From: Spongilla lacustris
Lineage: Eukaryota; Porifera; Demospongiae; Spongillida; Spongillidae
Length of the DNA stretch: 64,000 nt
Direction: 5' to 3'
Assembly (NCBI GenBank): GCA_949361645.1
Contig: OX442427.1
Location: 5,150,016-5,214,015 of the forward strand
Part shown: piece after piece, positions 33,481-44,641 of the stretch
How the letters are laid out: each line of letters starts with the position of its first letter
How positions within the stretch are numbered: the first letter of the stretch is position 1
Made by a program: the position numbers and the translations under genes
Notes under the pieces: generated by a model
Databases searched by the model: none
Told to the model about the DNA's origin: nothing
What the model saw: only the letters and a program-made list of their open reading frames with translations

Positions 33481-33790
33481 CCTAGTATTCGTGGACGCTG
33501 TCAACTTATGTCGTTATTCTTTTTTTTACATGTACCAGTACATCTAGCCGATCTATATCTAGCTGTAAAAATCTTTGCACTGTGAATACTAACCACACCA
33601 CCAGGCCCTGACCAACGTAAATCAGTGGATAGGGCTATCAATGATATTCACCATGGAAATGAAGCCATGTTACTACAATGCACTCTGTACACAGCTAGGT
33701 TCACTGTCATACAAAAACTAGCTTTTAGCATAGCCTTAGATTTCCACTTCAAGGGTGACATACATAACATTTTGCTGTGAGATAATGTGT
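33480..33790. other. Central spacer of the palindrome
   Basis: Unique sequence where the orientation of the array switches. No gene seen. Confidence 0.6.
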
Positions 33791-36100
33791 GCTGTAGGAT
33801 CCACTCCAACTCCATACACTGCTCTAACAGCTATGGCTATTTGCCATAGGGTCCGCTTCATAGGTGTTTGCTATGGAGGTTCACTCCATACACTGCTCTG
33901 ATAGCTATGGCCATCTGCCATAGGGTCCAATTCATTGGTGTTTGCTATGGGGTACTCAACACAGAGATAACTATTTGCTGTGGGGTGCTTCGTAGCTGTG
34001 AGGTGTGTAGTTCACTCCATACTCAGTCTGCTCTGATGGCTATGGCTTTTGCCATAGAGTCCATTTCGAAGGTTTTTGCAATGAGGTACTCTACATAGGG
34101 ATAACCCCATATCATTTTGCTGTGGGCTGCTTCGTACATGTACCTGTGTGCCATAAGGTTACACTGCTCTGATAGCTATGTCCATCTGCTGTAGGGTCCA
34201 ATTCATAGGTGTTTGCAATGGGGTACTTAACGTAAGGATTACCCCATAGCTTTTTGTTGTGGAGTGCTTCGTAGCTGTGTGCCGGAGGTTTCACTCCAAC
34301 ACAATACATTGCTGTGACAGCTATGGCTATCTGCCATAGGGTCCAATTCATAGGTGTTTGCTATGGGTACTCAACACAGGGATAACCACATAGCTTTTTG
34401 CTGTGGGGTGCTTCGTAGCTGTGTGGCGTATGGTTCACTCCATACACAGTCTGCACTGATAGCTATGGCTTTTGCCATAGGGTCCTATTCATAGGTGTTT
34501 GTGATGGGGTACTCGACATAGGGATACCCCATAGTATTTTGCTATGGGTGCTTCGTAGCTGTGTGTTGTACAGTTCATTCCATACACTGCTCTGATAGGT
34601 ATGTCCATCTGCCATAGGGTCCAATTCATAGGTGTTTGCAAGGGGTTACTCGACATAAGGATAACCCCATAGCTCACTCCATACACTGGTTTGACAGCTA
34701 TGGCTATCTGATTACTCCAGTGAGAGAGCAGTGGGGGATGGCCACGCCCGCTCCTGGGCCTTGGAGACAACTTGCAGTATAGGATAGGTAGTGAGAGATA
34801 GGGCCATGGGGGCTGACCCCGTTTGTAGGAGCTGCTAAGTGAGGTGTGGAGTATGGTTCACTCCATACACTGCTCTGATAGCTATGGCCATCTGCCTTTA
34901 GTTCCAATTCATACATGTAGGTGTTTGCAATTGGGTACTCGACGTAAGGATTACCCTGTAGCTCTTTGCTGTAGGGTGCTTCGTAGCTGCGTGCCAGAGG
35001 TTTCACTCCAACACCATACACTGCTGTGATAGCTATGGCTATCTGCCATAGGATCCAATTCATAGGTGTTTGCTATGGGGTACTCAACACAGGAATAACC
35101 ACATAGCTTTTTGCTGTGGGGTGCTTCGTAGCCAGTGTGCCAGACTGGTTTCACTTCAACACCCTACACTGCTGTGACAGCTATGGCTATCTGCCATAGG
35201 GTCCAATTCATAGGTGTTTGCTATGGGGTACTCAACACAGGGATACCCACATAGCATTCTGCTGTGGGGTGCTTCATAGCCAGTGTGCCGGAGGTTTCAC
35301 TTCAACACCATACACTGCTGTGACAGCTATGGCTATCTGCCATAGGGTCCAATTCATACCTGTGTTTGCTTCAGGGTACTCAACACAGGTTTTTTGTTGT
35401 GGGGTGCTTCGTAGCTGTGTGGTGTATGGTTCAGTCCATACACTGCAGTCTGCTCTGATAGCATATATATGGCTTTTGCCATACGGTCCAATTCATAGGT
35501 GTTTGCAATGGGGTACTCGACATAGGGATAACCCCATAGTGTAGGGTGCTTTGTAGCTGTGTGGTGTACAGTTCACTCCATACACTGCTCTGATAGCTAT
35601 GGCTTTTGCCATAGGGTCCAATTCATAGGTGTTTGCAAAGGGGTACTCGACATAGGGAAAACCCTATAGCATTTTGCTATGGGGTGCTTCGTAGCTCTGT
35701 GGTGTATGGTTCACTCCATACACGTATGCTCTGATAGCTATGTCCATCTGCCATAGGGTCCAATTCATAGGTGTTTGCAAAGGGGTACTCAACATAGGGA
35801 TAACCCTATAGCATTTTGCTATGGGGTGCTTCGTAGCTCTGTGGTGTATGGTTCACTCCATACACGTATGCTCTGATAGCTATGTCCATCTGCCATAGGG
35901 TCCAATTCATAGGTGTTTGCAATGGGTTACTCGACATAAGGATAACCCCATAGCTCATTCCATACACTGGTCTGACAGCTATGGCTATCTGCAATAGGGT
36001 CCACTTCATAGGTGTTTGCTATGGGGTACTCAATGTAAAGATAACCCCATAGCTTTTTGCTGTAGGGTACTTCATAGCTGTGTGCTGGAAGTTTTGCCCC
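33790..36100 (-). repeat. ~140-bp tandem array, right half of palindrome centre
   Basis: The same unit inverted (ggtccaattcataggtgttt, tgcttcgtagctgtgtg). It is longer than the left array, with spacings of 132-147 bp between successive ggtccaattcat words. Confidence 0.9.
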
Positions 36101-37981
36101 AACTGCATACACTGCAGTGAGGTCAAATGGCTCAAATGGGCATGGCCCTAGTTCAAGGTTCCTGTTTTGTAAGAACCCTGGTAATGTCCAGGTAGCTGGT
36201 GGCTGGAGCGAACCCCTGCTGGCAGTCTGATTACTCCAGTGAGAGGGCAGTGGGGGATGGCCATGTCCGCTCCTGGGCCTCGGAGACAACTTGCAGTATA
36301 GGATAGATAGTGAGAGATAGGGCCATTGGGGCTGACCCCGTATGTGGGAGCTGCTAAGTAAGGTTTGGGGGGGGGCATGTATGACTCCGTGATGCCGATT
36401 CGTATAGCCGTGTGAGAGCTGGAGTCTCCACCAGCAGGCATTACTGTAGGTACCCTGCAGGGGGTTTTAGCATCTGGTGGATGCCTCGCTGGCAATCTGA
36501 TAACTTCACCTGTAATGGCTCCATTGGTGCTAACTGGATTGTAGTGTGGGGCTATAAGTTCACTTGCATCAATGGTTCTGTCCACCTTCAGTGAGATAGC
36601 TGACCCCATTGGTCCTTGCACCATTAACTCAACGTGCAGTGAAGGAAAGGTAGTGGCAGGAGGGTCCTGGGGGCTGGTCTCTGTATGACGTCTCCATGCA
36701 TGTGCATGCATTACTGTGGGGGCCCCCAATGACTCCAGGGTGTTTAGCAGCTGGTGCATGGCTTTCCTGCTGGCAGTCTTAACTCCATCTGTAATCGGCT
36801 CTACTGGTGCTAACTGGAATGCTGTGTGGGGCTATTAAGTTCACTTGCATTGATGGTTCTAATGATACTGTGAGGGAGCTGACCCCATTGGTCCCTGGGT
36901 AGTTGACTTGACGTTCAGCTAGGGTTGGCATCTCCACTTGCATAATACTTATTGACTCCAGCTTGTGTGGGCACTCCTGCTGGCAGTGCAGGGTCTGGTA
37001 ACCCCATCCTTGGTCCCTGGGTTGTTGACTCAAAGTGCAGAAGGACAGGTAGTGGGCAGGAGGGCCATGGGGGCTGGTCCCAGTATGTGGGGCATTTGAC
37101 TGGTAGTGTTTGGAGAGGTGTGGCGGGACTACTTGGCTGGCATCTCCACTGGCATGTATTGATCCCTGCTCGTGTGGGCACCCCTGCTGCCAGTGCAGGT
37201 TCTGAAAGCCCCATCTGTAAGAGAGCTGGTGGCTCCTCTACTTGCAGTGTGGATGTATGAGTTTGTGAGGCTGTAGTGATGGGGATTGGTGGTTCTACTG
37301 TGTGGGGATGGCTGCATTGGCCGCTTGAACTTGCAGTGAACGATCAATAGTGGGGGGAGTTGGACCCCCAGGCAGTTCTGCTACGTGTTCATATAAGTCC
37401 ATTTGCAGTGTTGGAAGGGGGTATGTGTGGCCGGCTACCCTTGGTTGAAATTGTGGTGGATGCCAACTCCATTTACAGCGAGAGGGTTAGTTATTCTTAT
37501 CCCATTGGCCAGTTGGTGGCTCATTTGTAGGGTCTAATATGGGCGGGTGGTTCCATAGGTAGTGCGGGTTGGTGGCTCTGAATGGCGTCTGTTGGTTATG
37601 CGGGGCTGCTGTCTGGACTTGCATGTAGTGCCCAATATGTGGGGGTGGGGCTGGTGGCTCTTTTAGTGATGTGGGGGCTGCTTACTCCCTACAACCACCA
37701 TCTTCAGTAGTATGACTGCCGTCACTACCGTTCTCCATCTCCCCATCCTCGTAGAATGTACATGTATCTTGAATATCGATCGTCGTATCCGTACCGCTCG
37801 AATTCGTCCGCCGATTGAAACTCTTACATGTACGAGCTTGTCTTTAGTGGACGTCACCATATCGTTTATTCGCTATACACAGAAACAACTGTGACAGCCA
37901 GATGAAATACTTTAGTCTTACCCTAGCGCAGTACACATGTAGGTGTGGCTATAAGTTATCAATGTCTCAGCCCACAGGAAG

Positions 37982-38278
37982 ATGTTGCATATTCATGTAC
38001 TTCGGTGGTTCAAGCACGTACAACGGCGCGATTCAAGCGGGAAACATGTACCAACTTTGTGCCGCTGTATCTCCGTAACGGATGGCATAAAAATTAACGA
38101 ACAGAACACACCGATACTTAAAGGACCTCTCTACCTACAAACCGAATTTGAAGCGATTTGGTTAGTCCTACCGAAAGTTATGGAGGGTTTGGACCCGGAG
38201 GAGTATCGAACGTTGCAATACTGGTATGGAGCATATGTAAGACCCCTAAAAGTATTTTACCATAGAGAAATGGTATAG
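37982..38278 (+). CDS. Hypothetical 98-codon ORF, right palindrome arm
   Basis: Mirror copy of the left-arm ORF; see that entry for what can be seen. One residue differs (Cys for Arg near residue 28). No family was recognised. Confidence 0.3.
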   Translation: MLHIHVLRWFKHVQRRDSSGKHVPTLCRCISVTDGIKINEQNTPILKGPLYLQTEFEAIWLVLPKVMEGLDPEEYRTLQYWYGAYVRPLKVFYHREMV

Positions 38279-38662
38279 TATGAAGTGTTGAAAATAGGAA
38301 GTCGATAGCTTTAACGGTTCGAACGCTATAGTGATTCAAACGCAAGGAAATTTTATAACATTTTGTTTTAATCTCTAAGGTCCCTTTTAGCGGTGTACCG
38401 GGTAGTGAGAAAAAAATAGCTATATAGGATGACGGATTACGTATTCTGCTATAGTTTAATACGCGGTTTGTACACAGTTCACTGAAATAAAAACTTGAAC
38501 CTACAGTTACATATAGTTGGCAATGGACCCTTTGCGGAAGTACGATAAACGTCACGTCCGGAGTAAAAGCCATAGCGGTTGCCTAGAGACAATGTGTCAC
38601 GTTCGCGGACCTTTGCGTAATAAAATGGCAACGCTCGGAGTCATTCCTTCCCGCTCGGACAG

Positions 38663-38794
38663 TGTACGATAATCTACAAGTTGTGCGATCGATGCAGATT
38701 TATTTTCTACGCCACGCTACCCAAATCTCCTTCGAACGTATTCTTAATCACGTGAGCAATTACACAATGCAATAACATATTGAAATAACTGACA
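38663..38794 (-). repeat. 3' LTR of BEL/Pao element 2
   Basis: TGTACG..CTGACA. A purine tract (minus, 38795-38803) lies directly inside. Confidence 0.9.
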
Positions 38795-38847
38795 CTCCCC
38801 CCCTTGACTAGCTTAGCTAGTCAATGAAGGTGATGTACTTCTAATCC

Positions 38848-41800
38848 TTAATTCATCAGTTCCTTCAGCCTGTATTTTGCTACTTGTGCTGCAACTCTTT
38901 GAGGGCGAGATTCAGTTCCGCTAGCTTGTGCATCATCATCACTGGAAGTGAGACGTACAGTGGGTTGAAATTCGCTGTCAGTGACAGAGTTCGGGTCAAG
39001 GGCCACACTAGACTCTAGGGGGTAGAGGTGCTGGATGGGTCGACGCAGATGTGTTGACCTAGTGCCGGACCACACTTGGAGGGATGCTCCCCTCACAGCT
39101 CCATCTGACCCTGGTAGCAGCTTCACTACTCTGCCAATTCGCCACAAGGTTCTGGGTTGACCTGGATCATAAATCAATACAACATCTCCAACAGCAATTG
39201 AATTATCTGCAGGCTTAGATTTATGACCGTAACAGTGGCTCTCCCTTAATCCATTCAGGTACTCAAATTTCCACCTTCTCCAAAAGCGTTCAAGGATTTG
39301 GGTTAAGTGCCGCATCGGTCGGGTTAGATCCTTCTTAGGGTCTGAGTCACCAAAAGTTGGGTCCTCCTTACGATCCGTGAGGTCAGGTAGGGTAAGTAGG
39401 CGACGACCAGACAACAGATGAGAAGGTGTTAGGGGTTCTTCAATGTCCTCTGAGGACAGGTAAGAGATCGGACGGGAGTTGAGTGTGGCCTCCACTTCAG
39501 CTAAAACCGTTGCTAACTCGTCATACGTCAGAATTGTCTTCCCAATGACCTTCCTTAAGCACCTCTTGACTGATTGGATCATTCTCTCGAAGAATCCTCC
39601 CCACCAGGGTGCCTTCTCAAGGATAAATAGCCACTCGATATGCAGGTCCCTGAAGTGTTGCTGCACCTCAGGTGTGTTCAGTAATGACCGCAGGATCTTG
39701 TTCGCTGACTTAAATGTTTTGCTATTGTCCGACACGATACGCTGAGGTATACCACGCCTGGCAGAAAACCTTTTCAGACAACAAATAAATGCCCTTGCCG
39801 TTAAATCTGGAACAAGTTCCAAGTGTACTGCCCTCACAGCACGGCAGGTGAAAAGGCTTATCCAGACCTTACTGCCGCCCCTTACATACAGTGGTCCGGC
39901 GTAGTCAACTCCGGTGGTACTGAATGGTGGTGATTCCTGGACAGCGAAGTTGGGTAATTGAGGAGAGGGTGGACCAGTGAATGGTCTTGAACCAAACCGT
40001 TTGCAAATTCTGCACTTGATCAATAGCTTCCTCACAAACTGTCTCCCTCGCACGATCCAATATCTGGTACGTAGCTCTGTAAGAGTTTCCTTAACACCAT
40101 TGTGCATCACCTTGGTGTGACAGTCTTGCACAACTAACACAGTGAAGTGATGTCTTTTGTCAAGTATGATTGGATGTCTTCCAGCTTGAGGAAGATCAGC
40201 ATGATGCAGCCTTCCCTGGCATCTCCAGACACCATCATTACCACTGTACAGCCCAAGTTGCTGTTGCCAAATTCCAAACCGTTCATCCTCTGTTAGCATT
40301 CCTTGTGACAACCTGATCCAGAACAGCTCTGCATTTTCAACATCCGCCGCTGTTATGGTCCTTGTTACAGGATCACTCTTCCTGACCTTGGACTTGAGGA
40401 GTGAGACGAACTTCATCACATATGCTGTTACCTTTAGAAGCCTTCTTAGTGTGCTGAAACGTTCACAATCGATAATTGCTCCACCTTGATGCGATCCCTG
40501 GATCAGTAGATTTGAACATGCAAGCCGATCCTTCACTCGCATCTCAGACAAACATTCATCTGGGGGGAGGCGGGGATCAGGGCACTGTGGTTCAAATTTG
40601 GGGTCACAGATCCAGGTAGGTCCCATCAGCCACAACATGTTGCTAATGAGTAGTGACAAATCAATTCCTCTGGATGGGATGTCCGCAGGATTGTCTTCAC
40701 CCGGGCAATGGTACCAGCAGTCAAAGGATACAAGACTTCTAATTTCATTCACCCGATTCTGCACAAACTGTTTCCACTCCTTGTCAAAACCTCGGATCCA
40801 GTGCAGCGCAATCATAGAGTCAGTAAAACACATTGGCTTGTCCAAGACCTGCTCTGGTAGTATCGCTGAAGTGATGCTTGATAGGAGTCGAGCCAACAAA
40901 AGGGCTGCTAAAAGCTCCAATCGCGGAATTGTCATCATGCCAATTGGGGCAACTCTTGTTTTGGAAGCAACAAACCGTGCAACACTCTTGTTACCTGTCC
41001 TTATCTTCAAAACTACTACTGCAGTGTACGCCTTCTGAGAGGCATCACAAAATCCAACCAAAGAGCAGGAAGAAGTCCCAACGACATCTTGAAAGTAACA
41101 CCTTGGAACACAGAGTGACTGAGATTGCCGCAGACCTTGAGTCAGATGTTCCCATCTAGACAACAAATCTCCTGACAAGGGCTCATCCCATTCCAGCTTG
41201 GCCACACAAATGTCTTGGAACAACATCTTGAAGCAGACAGTCACCGGGGAAAGAAGCCCCAAAGGGTCATAGATCCTAGCTGATAGGCCAATGATGTTTC
41301 TCTTGGTGGGCATCATCCCATCGACAGTGCTACAAAGACCACTGATGTCAACTAAAAGTCGGTCGTCCACTGGTCTCCACTTGACCCCAAGGACCTTCAC
41401 ACACTCGGGGCCATCAAGCTTGTCACCTAGAGTATTCTTAGTGTAAGACTCCTCATCACTCATGACTAAGTTGCTCGTGGTCACCATCCCTGTGGAAGAT
41501 AGGGGTTCTTGGGAATATACGTGATTCTGAAGCTCCATTGAGTTAGAAACAAACTTCCTGAGATTGAATCCTGCTTGAGCCAACCGTACTCTTGCCCTTG
41601 TATACAAGGATAGAGCCTCGTCTTCGGTATCCGCTCCTGATGTCAAATCATCCACGTAAATGGATCGGATGAACCTATCCACAAACGCTGGATCACCTTC
41701 TCGGTAGTTCTCTATATGGTATCTTAGGGTGGCATTGAGCAGAAATGGGCTAGCTGACACTCCGAATACTACTCTGGTAAATCGCAATGTCATCACTCTT

Positions 41801-42579
41801 GGAAACTGACTGTGAATGTCCTCCACCCAAAGAAATCGCAGGGCATCACGGTCTTCTTCAGCTACCGAAACCATCAAGAAGGCCTTCTCCACATCAGTGG
41901 TCACTGCAACACGAAATAGTCGGAATTGAAGTAGTATGTCCATTATGTTCTGCCCAAAGGTGGGCCCAGCATACAAGCAATCGTTGAGTGATGGTCCATC
42001 ACTCTTAGCTGAGGCATCATAGACAATTCGCAGTTTTGTGGTCTGCTTGTCTTCCCGTATGACTGCATGGTGTGGAAGATAATGCGTTATCCCCGCTGGT
42101 CCATTGCATGGTGACTCTACCACTTCAACTATATTATTCTTTATCTGATCTCGCATGATGGCATCATATTGGCTCAACAGTTCAGGCGTTTGCCTGAGCC
42201 GCTTCAGGAGATTGAAAAGCCTGTCTCGGCTGAGATGGTAGTTATCAGGAAGAAATGGGTGTGGCTCCTTCCAAGGAAGACGCACGCAGTAGCGACCATC
42301 CTGGAATGAGATGCTTCTTGTGAAGTTGTCGTATATTGATTCTTCCTTTTTTATCCCTAGGCCTTCCAGGTCCCAAAATGCTTGAAGCTTCCTGTCTAGC
42401 TTGGCAAGGTCATCGTGTGAGGCGCATCCTATGTTCAGAACGTGAGAACAAAGGATGTTCATATTCGTTGTCTCAGATCCATGACAACAACCAGGAACTG
42501 GTCCAGATAGCACCCACCCAAATCTGGTCTCAACTGCAGTGGGTCCAACTTGTCCACGTATGATCCTTCCTGTTGTCAC
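38848..42579 (-). CDS. pol: BEL/Pao 2 reverse transcriptase, RNase H and integrase
   Basis: A 1243-codon stretch, in the same frame as the gag-protease ORF and separated from it by one TAA. It has reverse transcriptase with YVDD near 41645 and RNase H starting GFCDASQKAYTAVV near 41045. The integrase HHCC zinc domain follows (HFTVLVVQDCHTKVMHNG, LLIKCRICKR), then catalytic residues in DYAGPLYV (about 39895), SDNSKTF (about 39725) and GGFFERMIQSVK (about 39590). The C-terminal domain ends at KELMN just before the purine tract. The ATG used here is internal; the true product would be made as part of the polyprotein. Confidence 0.93.
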   Translation of the reverse strand: MTTGRIIRGQVGPTAVETRFGWVLSGPVPGCCHGSETTNMNILCSHVLNIGCASHDDLAKLDRKLQAFWDLEGLGIKKEESIYDNFTRSISFQDGRYCVRLPWKEPHPFLPDNYHLSRDRLFNLLKRLRQTPELLSQYDAIMRDQIKNNIVEVVESPCNGPAGITHYLPHHAVIREDKQTTKLRIVYDASAKSDGPSLNDCLYAGPTFGQNIMDILLQFRLFRVAVTTDVEKAFLMVSVAEEDRDALRFLWVEDIHSQFPRVMTLRFTRVVFGVSASPFLLNATLRYHIENYREGDPAFVDRFIRSIYVDDLTSGADTEDEALSLYTRARVRLAQAGFNLRKFVSNSMELQNHVYSQEPLSSTGMVTTSNLVMSDEESYTKNTLGDKLDGPECVKVLGVKWRPVDDRLLVDISGLCSTVDGMMPTKRNIIGLSARIYDPLGLLSPVTVCFKMLFQDICVAKLEWDEPLSGDLLSRWEHLTQGLRQSQSLCVPRCYFQDVVGTSSCSLVGFCDASQKAYTAVVVLKIRTGNKSVARFVASKTRVAPIGMMTIPRLELLAALLLARLLSSITSAILPEQVLDKPMCFTDSMIALHWIRGFDKEWKQFVQNRVNEIRSLVSFDCWYHCPGEDNPADIPSRGIDLSLLISNMLWLMGPTWICDPKFEPQCPDPRLPPDECLSEMRVKDRLACSNLLIQGSHQGGAIIDCERFSTLRRLLKVTAYVMKFVSLLKSKVRKSDPVTRTITAADVENAELFWIRLSQGMLTEDERFGIWQQQLGLYSGNDGVWRCQGRLHHADLPQAGRHPIILDKRHHFTVLVVQDCHTKVMHNGVKETLTELRTRYWIVRGRQFVRKLLIKCRICKRFGSRPFTGPPSPQLPNFAVQESPPFSTTGVDYAGPLYVRGGSKVWISLFTCRAVRAVHLELVPDLTARAFICCLKRFSARRGIPQRIVSDNSKTFKSANKILRSLLNTPEVQQHFRDLHIEWLFILEKAPWWGGFFERMIQSVKRCLRKVIGKTILTYDELATVLAEVEATLNSRPISYLSSEDIEEPLTPSHLLSGRRLLTLPDLTDRKEDPTFGDSDPKKDLTRPMRHLTQILERFWRRWKFEYLNGLRESHCYGHKSKPADNSIAVGDVVLIYDPGQPRTLWRIGRVVKLLPGSDGAVRGASLQVWSGTRSTHLRRPIQHLYPLESSVALDPNSVTDSEFQPTVRLTSSDDDAQASGTESRPQRVAAQVAKYRLKELMN

Positions 42580-42636
42580 CTTCCAATAATAGTCAGCTCC
42601 AATCAGGATACTGATCTCAAGGTTGTTCCCAGAGTG

Positions 42637-44475
42637 TTAGGAATCAGCAAGATCCAAATATGGAAAATGCTCCACTGTCGTATCAACTGCTTGTCCAGTT
42701 AGTGGCTTGCAGATGAATGGAACGGCGTACAGAGTAAGCTCAATATCTGTTCCAGTCTTTGTCCTCAGTCCAAGCTTCACAATATCACACGACTGCACTC
42801 TCTCAGTTTCTGATCCGAAGGTTTTGATTGACACTGCAACAGATTGCTCCACAGGTAGATTAAGATCGTTCTTCAGCTTTGCACATACGTAGGACTTTTG
42901 ACTGCCACTGTCAAGAATCAGTCTGGCTGTGATGGCATCATCTGGTCTGGCCTTGTTGTAAACAGCCGTCACTGCTGTCTGCAGGAGTACAGGTGTCTTA
43001 ACATCAACAAACATCGATAGGGTTGAAGTATTTCTTGACCGTGGTGCTGCACCCAGAGTAGAGGCTTGGCTACGTTGCTCTTGATGAGTTGTGGAATTTG
43101 CAGTGGTTTGTCCTGAGGCAATGCAAATACTAGTATGGTGTCGTCCATGGCAGTTTGAACATTTCATGGAAGATCGACAGTCCCTTCCAATGTGGCGTTT
43201 CTTCAGGCACACAAAACATCTGCCAGTCCTCCGCAATATCTGCTTTCGTGCATCCTGGTCGATTACTGTTTTGCAGGAAGTAGATGAATGCTGTTCATCA
43301 CAGTAGCAGCAGATTATAGGAGAGGGTGCAGCTGTGACTAGTGATGTAGCTGTCGGACGATCATGACTACCAGTAGGCCTTCTGATCTGGGCAGCGGTAT
43401 CTGTACTTGCACTTGCTCGCTCCCTTGCTTCAATTTCCTTTTCCACGATTCCCATTAGTTTGTCAATGCTCCAACTCTCATCACCAATCTGTCTGCTGAC
43501 TGTCACACAGAGTTCTTGAGGAAGTCGCTTCATGATGATGGATGACAGCAGGCTGCCATATGACTCTTGTGGTACACCAAGCGACTTAAGACTTCGTACA
43601 TGACCTTCAACCTTGTCGTATAGGCGGCGAAGTCCCTTGAGGTCACGTATAGATGCAACAGCCTCCAGCTGCATGAGCAAGTCCATATGTCTGTTTACCA
43701 CTTGTTGTTTATTGCCAAAACGTTTCTTGAGCACAGCTACAGCTTCAGCATAGTTTGCACTAGACAGAGAGATACCTGAAATTGCATCTGCAGCAGTACC
43801 TTCAAGTAAGGAGTGCAAGTAATTAAAGCGATCGATGTCAGAGAGGTCAGGATTGGAGTGCACTGATGATTCGAATACATCCCAGAACATGACCCAGTTG
43901 GTAAGGTCACCATTAAACTTCTTCAGCTCCACCTTTGGAAGTTTCACCCTTGTTGCTCTTCTAGCATCGAATGCTGGCTCTACTATCATAGATGGAGGTA
44001 CTGATGTTGGGGCTGTAAGATCTTGAGGTGGAGTAGCGTTCTCCGTTGGGGTTCTATCCCCATCTAAACTCACTGGAACGTCGCGGTTCGTCGTAGAGGA
44101 CTCATCTCGTCCAACCGTGCTGGTTTCTTGCGGACTAGAAGCGGAAGATTGCTGACTCTCGTTTGGCTCGTGTCGCTCAATAGCGCGAATCTCAGATTCC
44201 AGATCGATAATAGCCAATTCCACCCTTTCGCGGTAAATGTCCGCCTGCTCGATTTCTTCTTTAATCTCGTCTTCTTCCATTATGGCTTCAAGAATCTCTG
44301 CATCAAGTTTCGTGACAATAGCTTGCTTTTCCTTAAGAGTTTCAGCCATTCGTTTGAGTACAGCTAGGTTGACTTGAGGAGATTCGATGGTTGTAGATAC
44401 CTGCGCGATAATTCGGGAGGTGGACGACTTATGTCCAGCCCGGATCCGCTTCCTTTTCGCAACTTGTTCAGACAT
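42637..44475 (-). CDS. gag: BEL/Pao 2 Gag and aspartic protease
   Basis: 612 codons from the first ATG after the PBS. Basic N terminus (KRKRIRAGHKSS), helical acidic segment, Gag core (VELKKFNGDLTNWVMFWDVF, about residues 180-370), Cys/His clusters (CCYCDEQHSSTSC, CFVCLKKRHIGRDC, CSNCHGRHHTSIC) at about 390-450, protease LDSGSQKSYV near residue 525. It ends at TAA shortly after the protease, where the related element 1 reads through, so this is most simply a nonsense mutation. Confidence 0.93.
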   Translation of the reverse strand: MSEQVAKRKRIRAGHKSSTSRIIAQVSTTIESPQVNLAVLKRMAETLKEKQAIVTKLDAEILEAIMEEDEIKEEIEQADIYRERVELAIIDLESEIRAIERHEPNESQQSSASSPQETSTVGRDESSTTNRDVPVSLDGDRTPTENATPPQDLTAPTSVPPSMIVEPAFDARRATRVKLPKVELKKFNGDLTNWVMFWDVFESSVHSNPDLSDIDRFNYLHSLLEGTAADAISGISLSSANYAEAVAVLKKRFGNKQQVVNRHMDLLMQLEAVASIRDLKGLRRLYDKVEGHVRSLKSLGVPQESYGSLLSSIIMKRLPQELCVTVSRQIGDESWSIDKLMGIVEKEIEARERASASTDTAAQIRRPTGSHDRPTATSLVTAAPSPIICCYCDEQHSSTSCKTVIDQDARKQILRRTGRCFVCLKKRHIGRDCRSSMKCSNCHGRHHTSICIASGQTTANSTTHQEQRSQASTLGAAPRSRNTSTLSMFVDVKTPVLLQTAVTAVYNKARPDDAITARLILDSGSQKSYVCAKLKNDLNLPVEQSVAVSIKTFGSETERVQSCDIVKLGLRTKTGTDIELTLYAVPFICKPLTGQAVDTTVEHFPYLDLADS

Positions 44476-44487
44476 GTTCTTGGCTTC

Positions 44488-44505
44488 CCAGGATCGAAAG
44501 GACCA
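44488..44505 (-). other. Primer-binding site of BEL/Pao element 2
   Basis: TGGTCCTTTCGATCC on minus, immediately after the 5' LTR. Confidence 0.75.
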
Positions 44506-44637
44506 TGTACGATAATCTACAAGTTGTGCGATCGATGCAGATTTATTTTCTACGCCACGCTACCCAAATCTCCTTCGAACGTATTCTTAATCACGTGAGC
44601 AATTACACAATGCAATAACATATTGAAATAACTGACA
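44506..44637 (-). repeat. 5' LTR of BEL/Pao element 2
   Basis: Identical to the 3' copy by eye. Confidence 0.9.
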
Positions 44638-44641
44638 GACA

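Larger units (their letters stand above)
29525..38398. repeat. Giant 8.9-kb palindrome (inverted repeat with ~3.3-kb close arms)
   Basis: From AAAAGGGACC at 29525 the left arm is matched inverted by the right arm ending at 38398 (x pairs with about 67923 minus x). Register holds to about 32850 and about 35050, with few substitutions and small indels (for example, a ~12-bp block at about 36765 is absent on the left). The centre consists of diverged ~140-bp arrays in opposite orientation around a ~300-bp spacer. No clear target duplication is seen. It could be a fold-back mobile element, a chromosomal inverted duplication, or an assembly artefact. Confidence 0.88.
38663..44637 (-). mobile_element. 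BEL/Pao LTR retrotransposon 2, very young
   Basis: The 132-bp LTRs (38663-38794, 44506-44637) are identical by eye and flanked by GACAG (38658-38662, 44638-44642). The minus-strand polyprotein has the BEL/Pao order and is open along its length except for one in-frame TAA at 42637-42639. It is related to BEL/Pao 1 (shared GHK(g/s)S, FVCLKK and PWWGGFFER motifs) but clearly a different family. Confidence 0.95.

Noticed and set aside
36148..36759. 203-codon minus-strand ORF in the right palindrome arm
   Set aside because: The left-arm counterpart is broken by indels and a stop, and the composition looks like repeat-derived sequence. Not enough to call a gene.
29505..38420. Target-site duplication around the giant palindrome
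   Set aside because: The flanks (ccgcg on the left, agcgg on the right) share only a few bases and not as a direct repeat, so mobile-element status is left open.
42637..42639. Programmed stop-codon readthrough in BEL/Pao 2
   Set aside because: TAA followed by CAC is not a known leaky context, and the related element 1 has no stop there. A plain nonsense mutation or base error is simpler.
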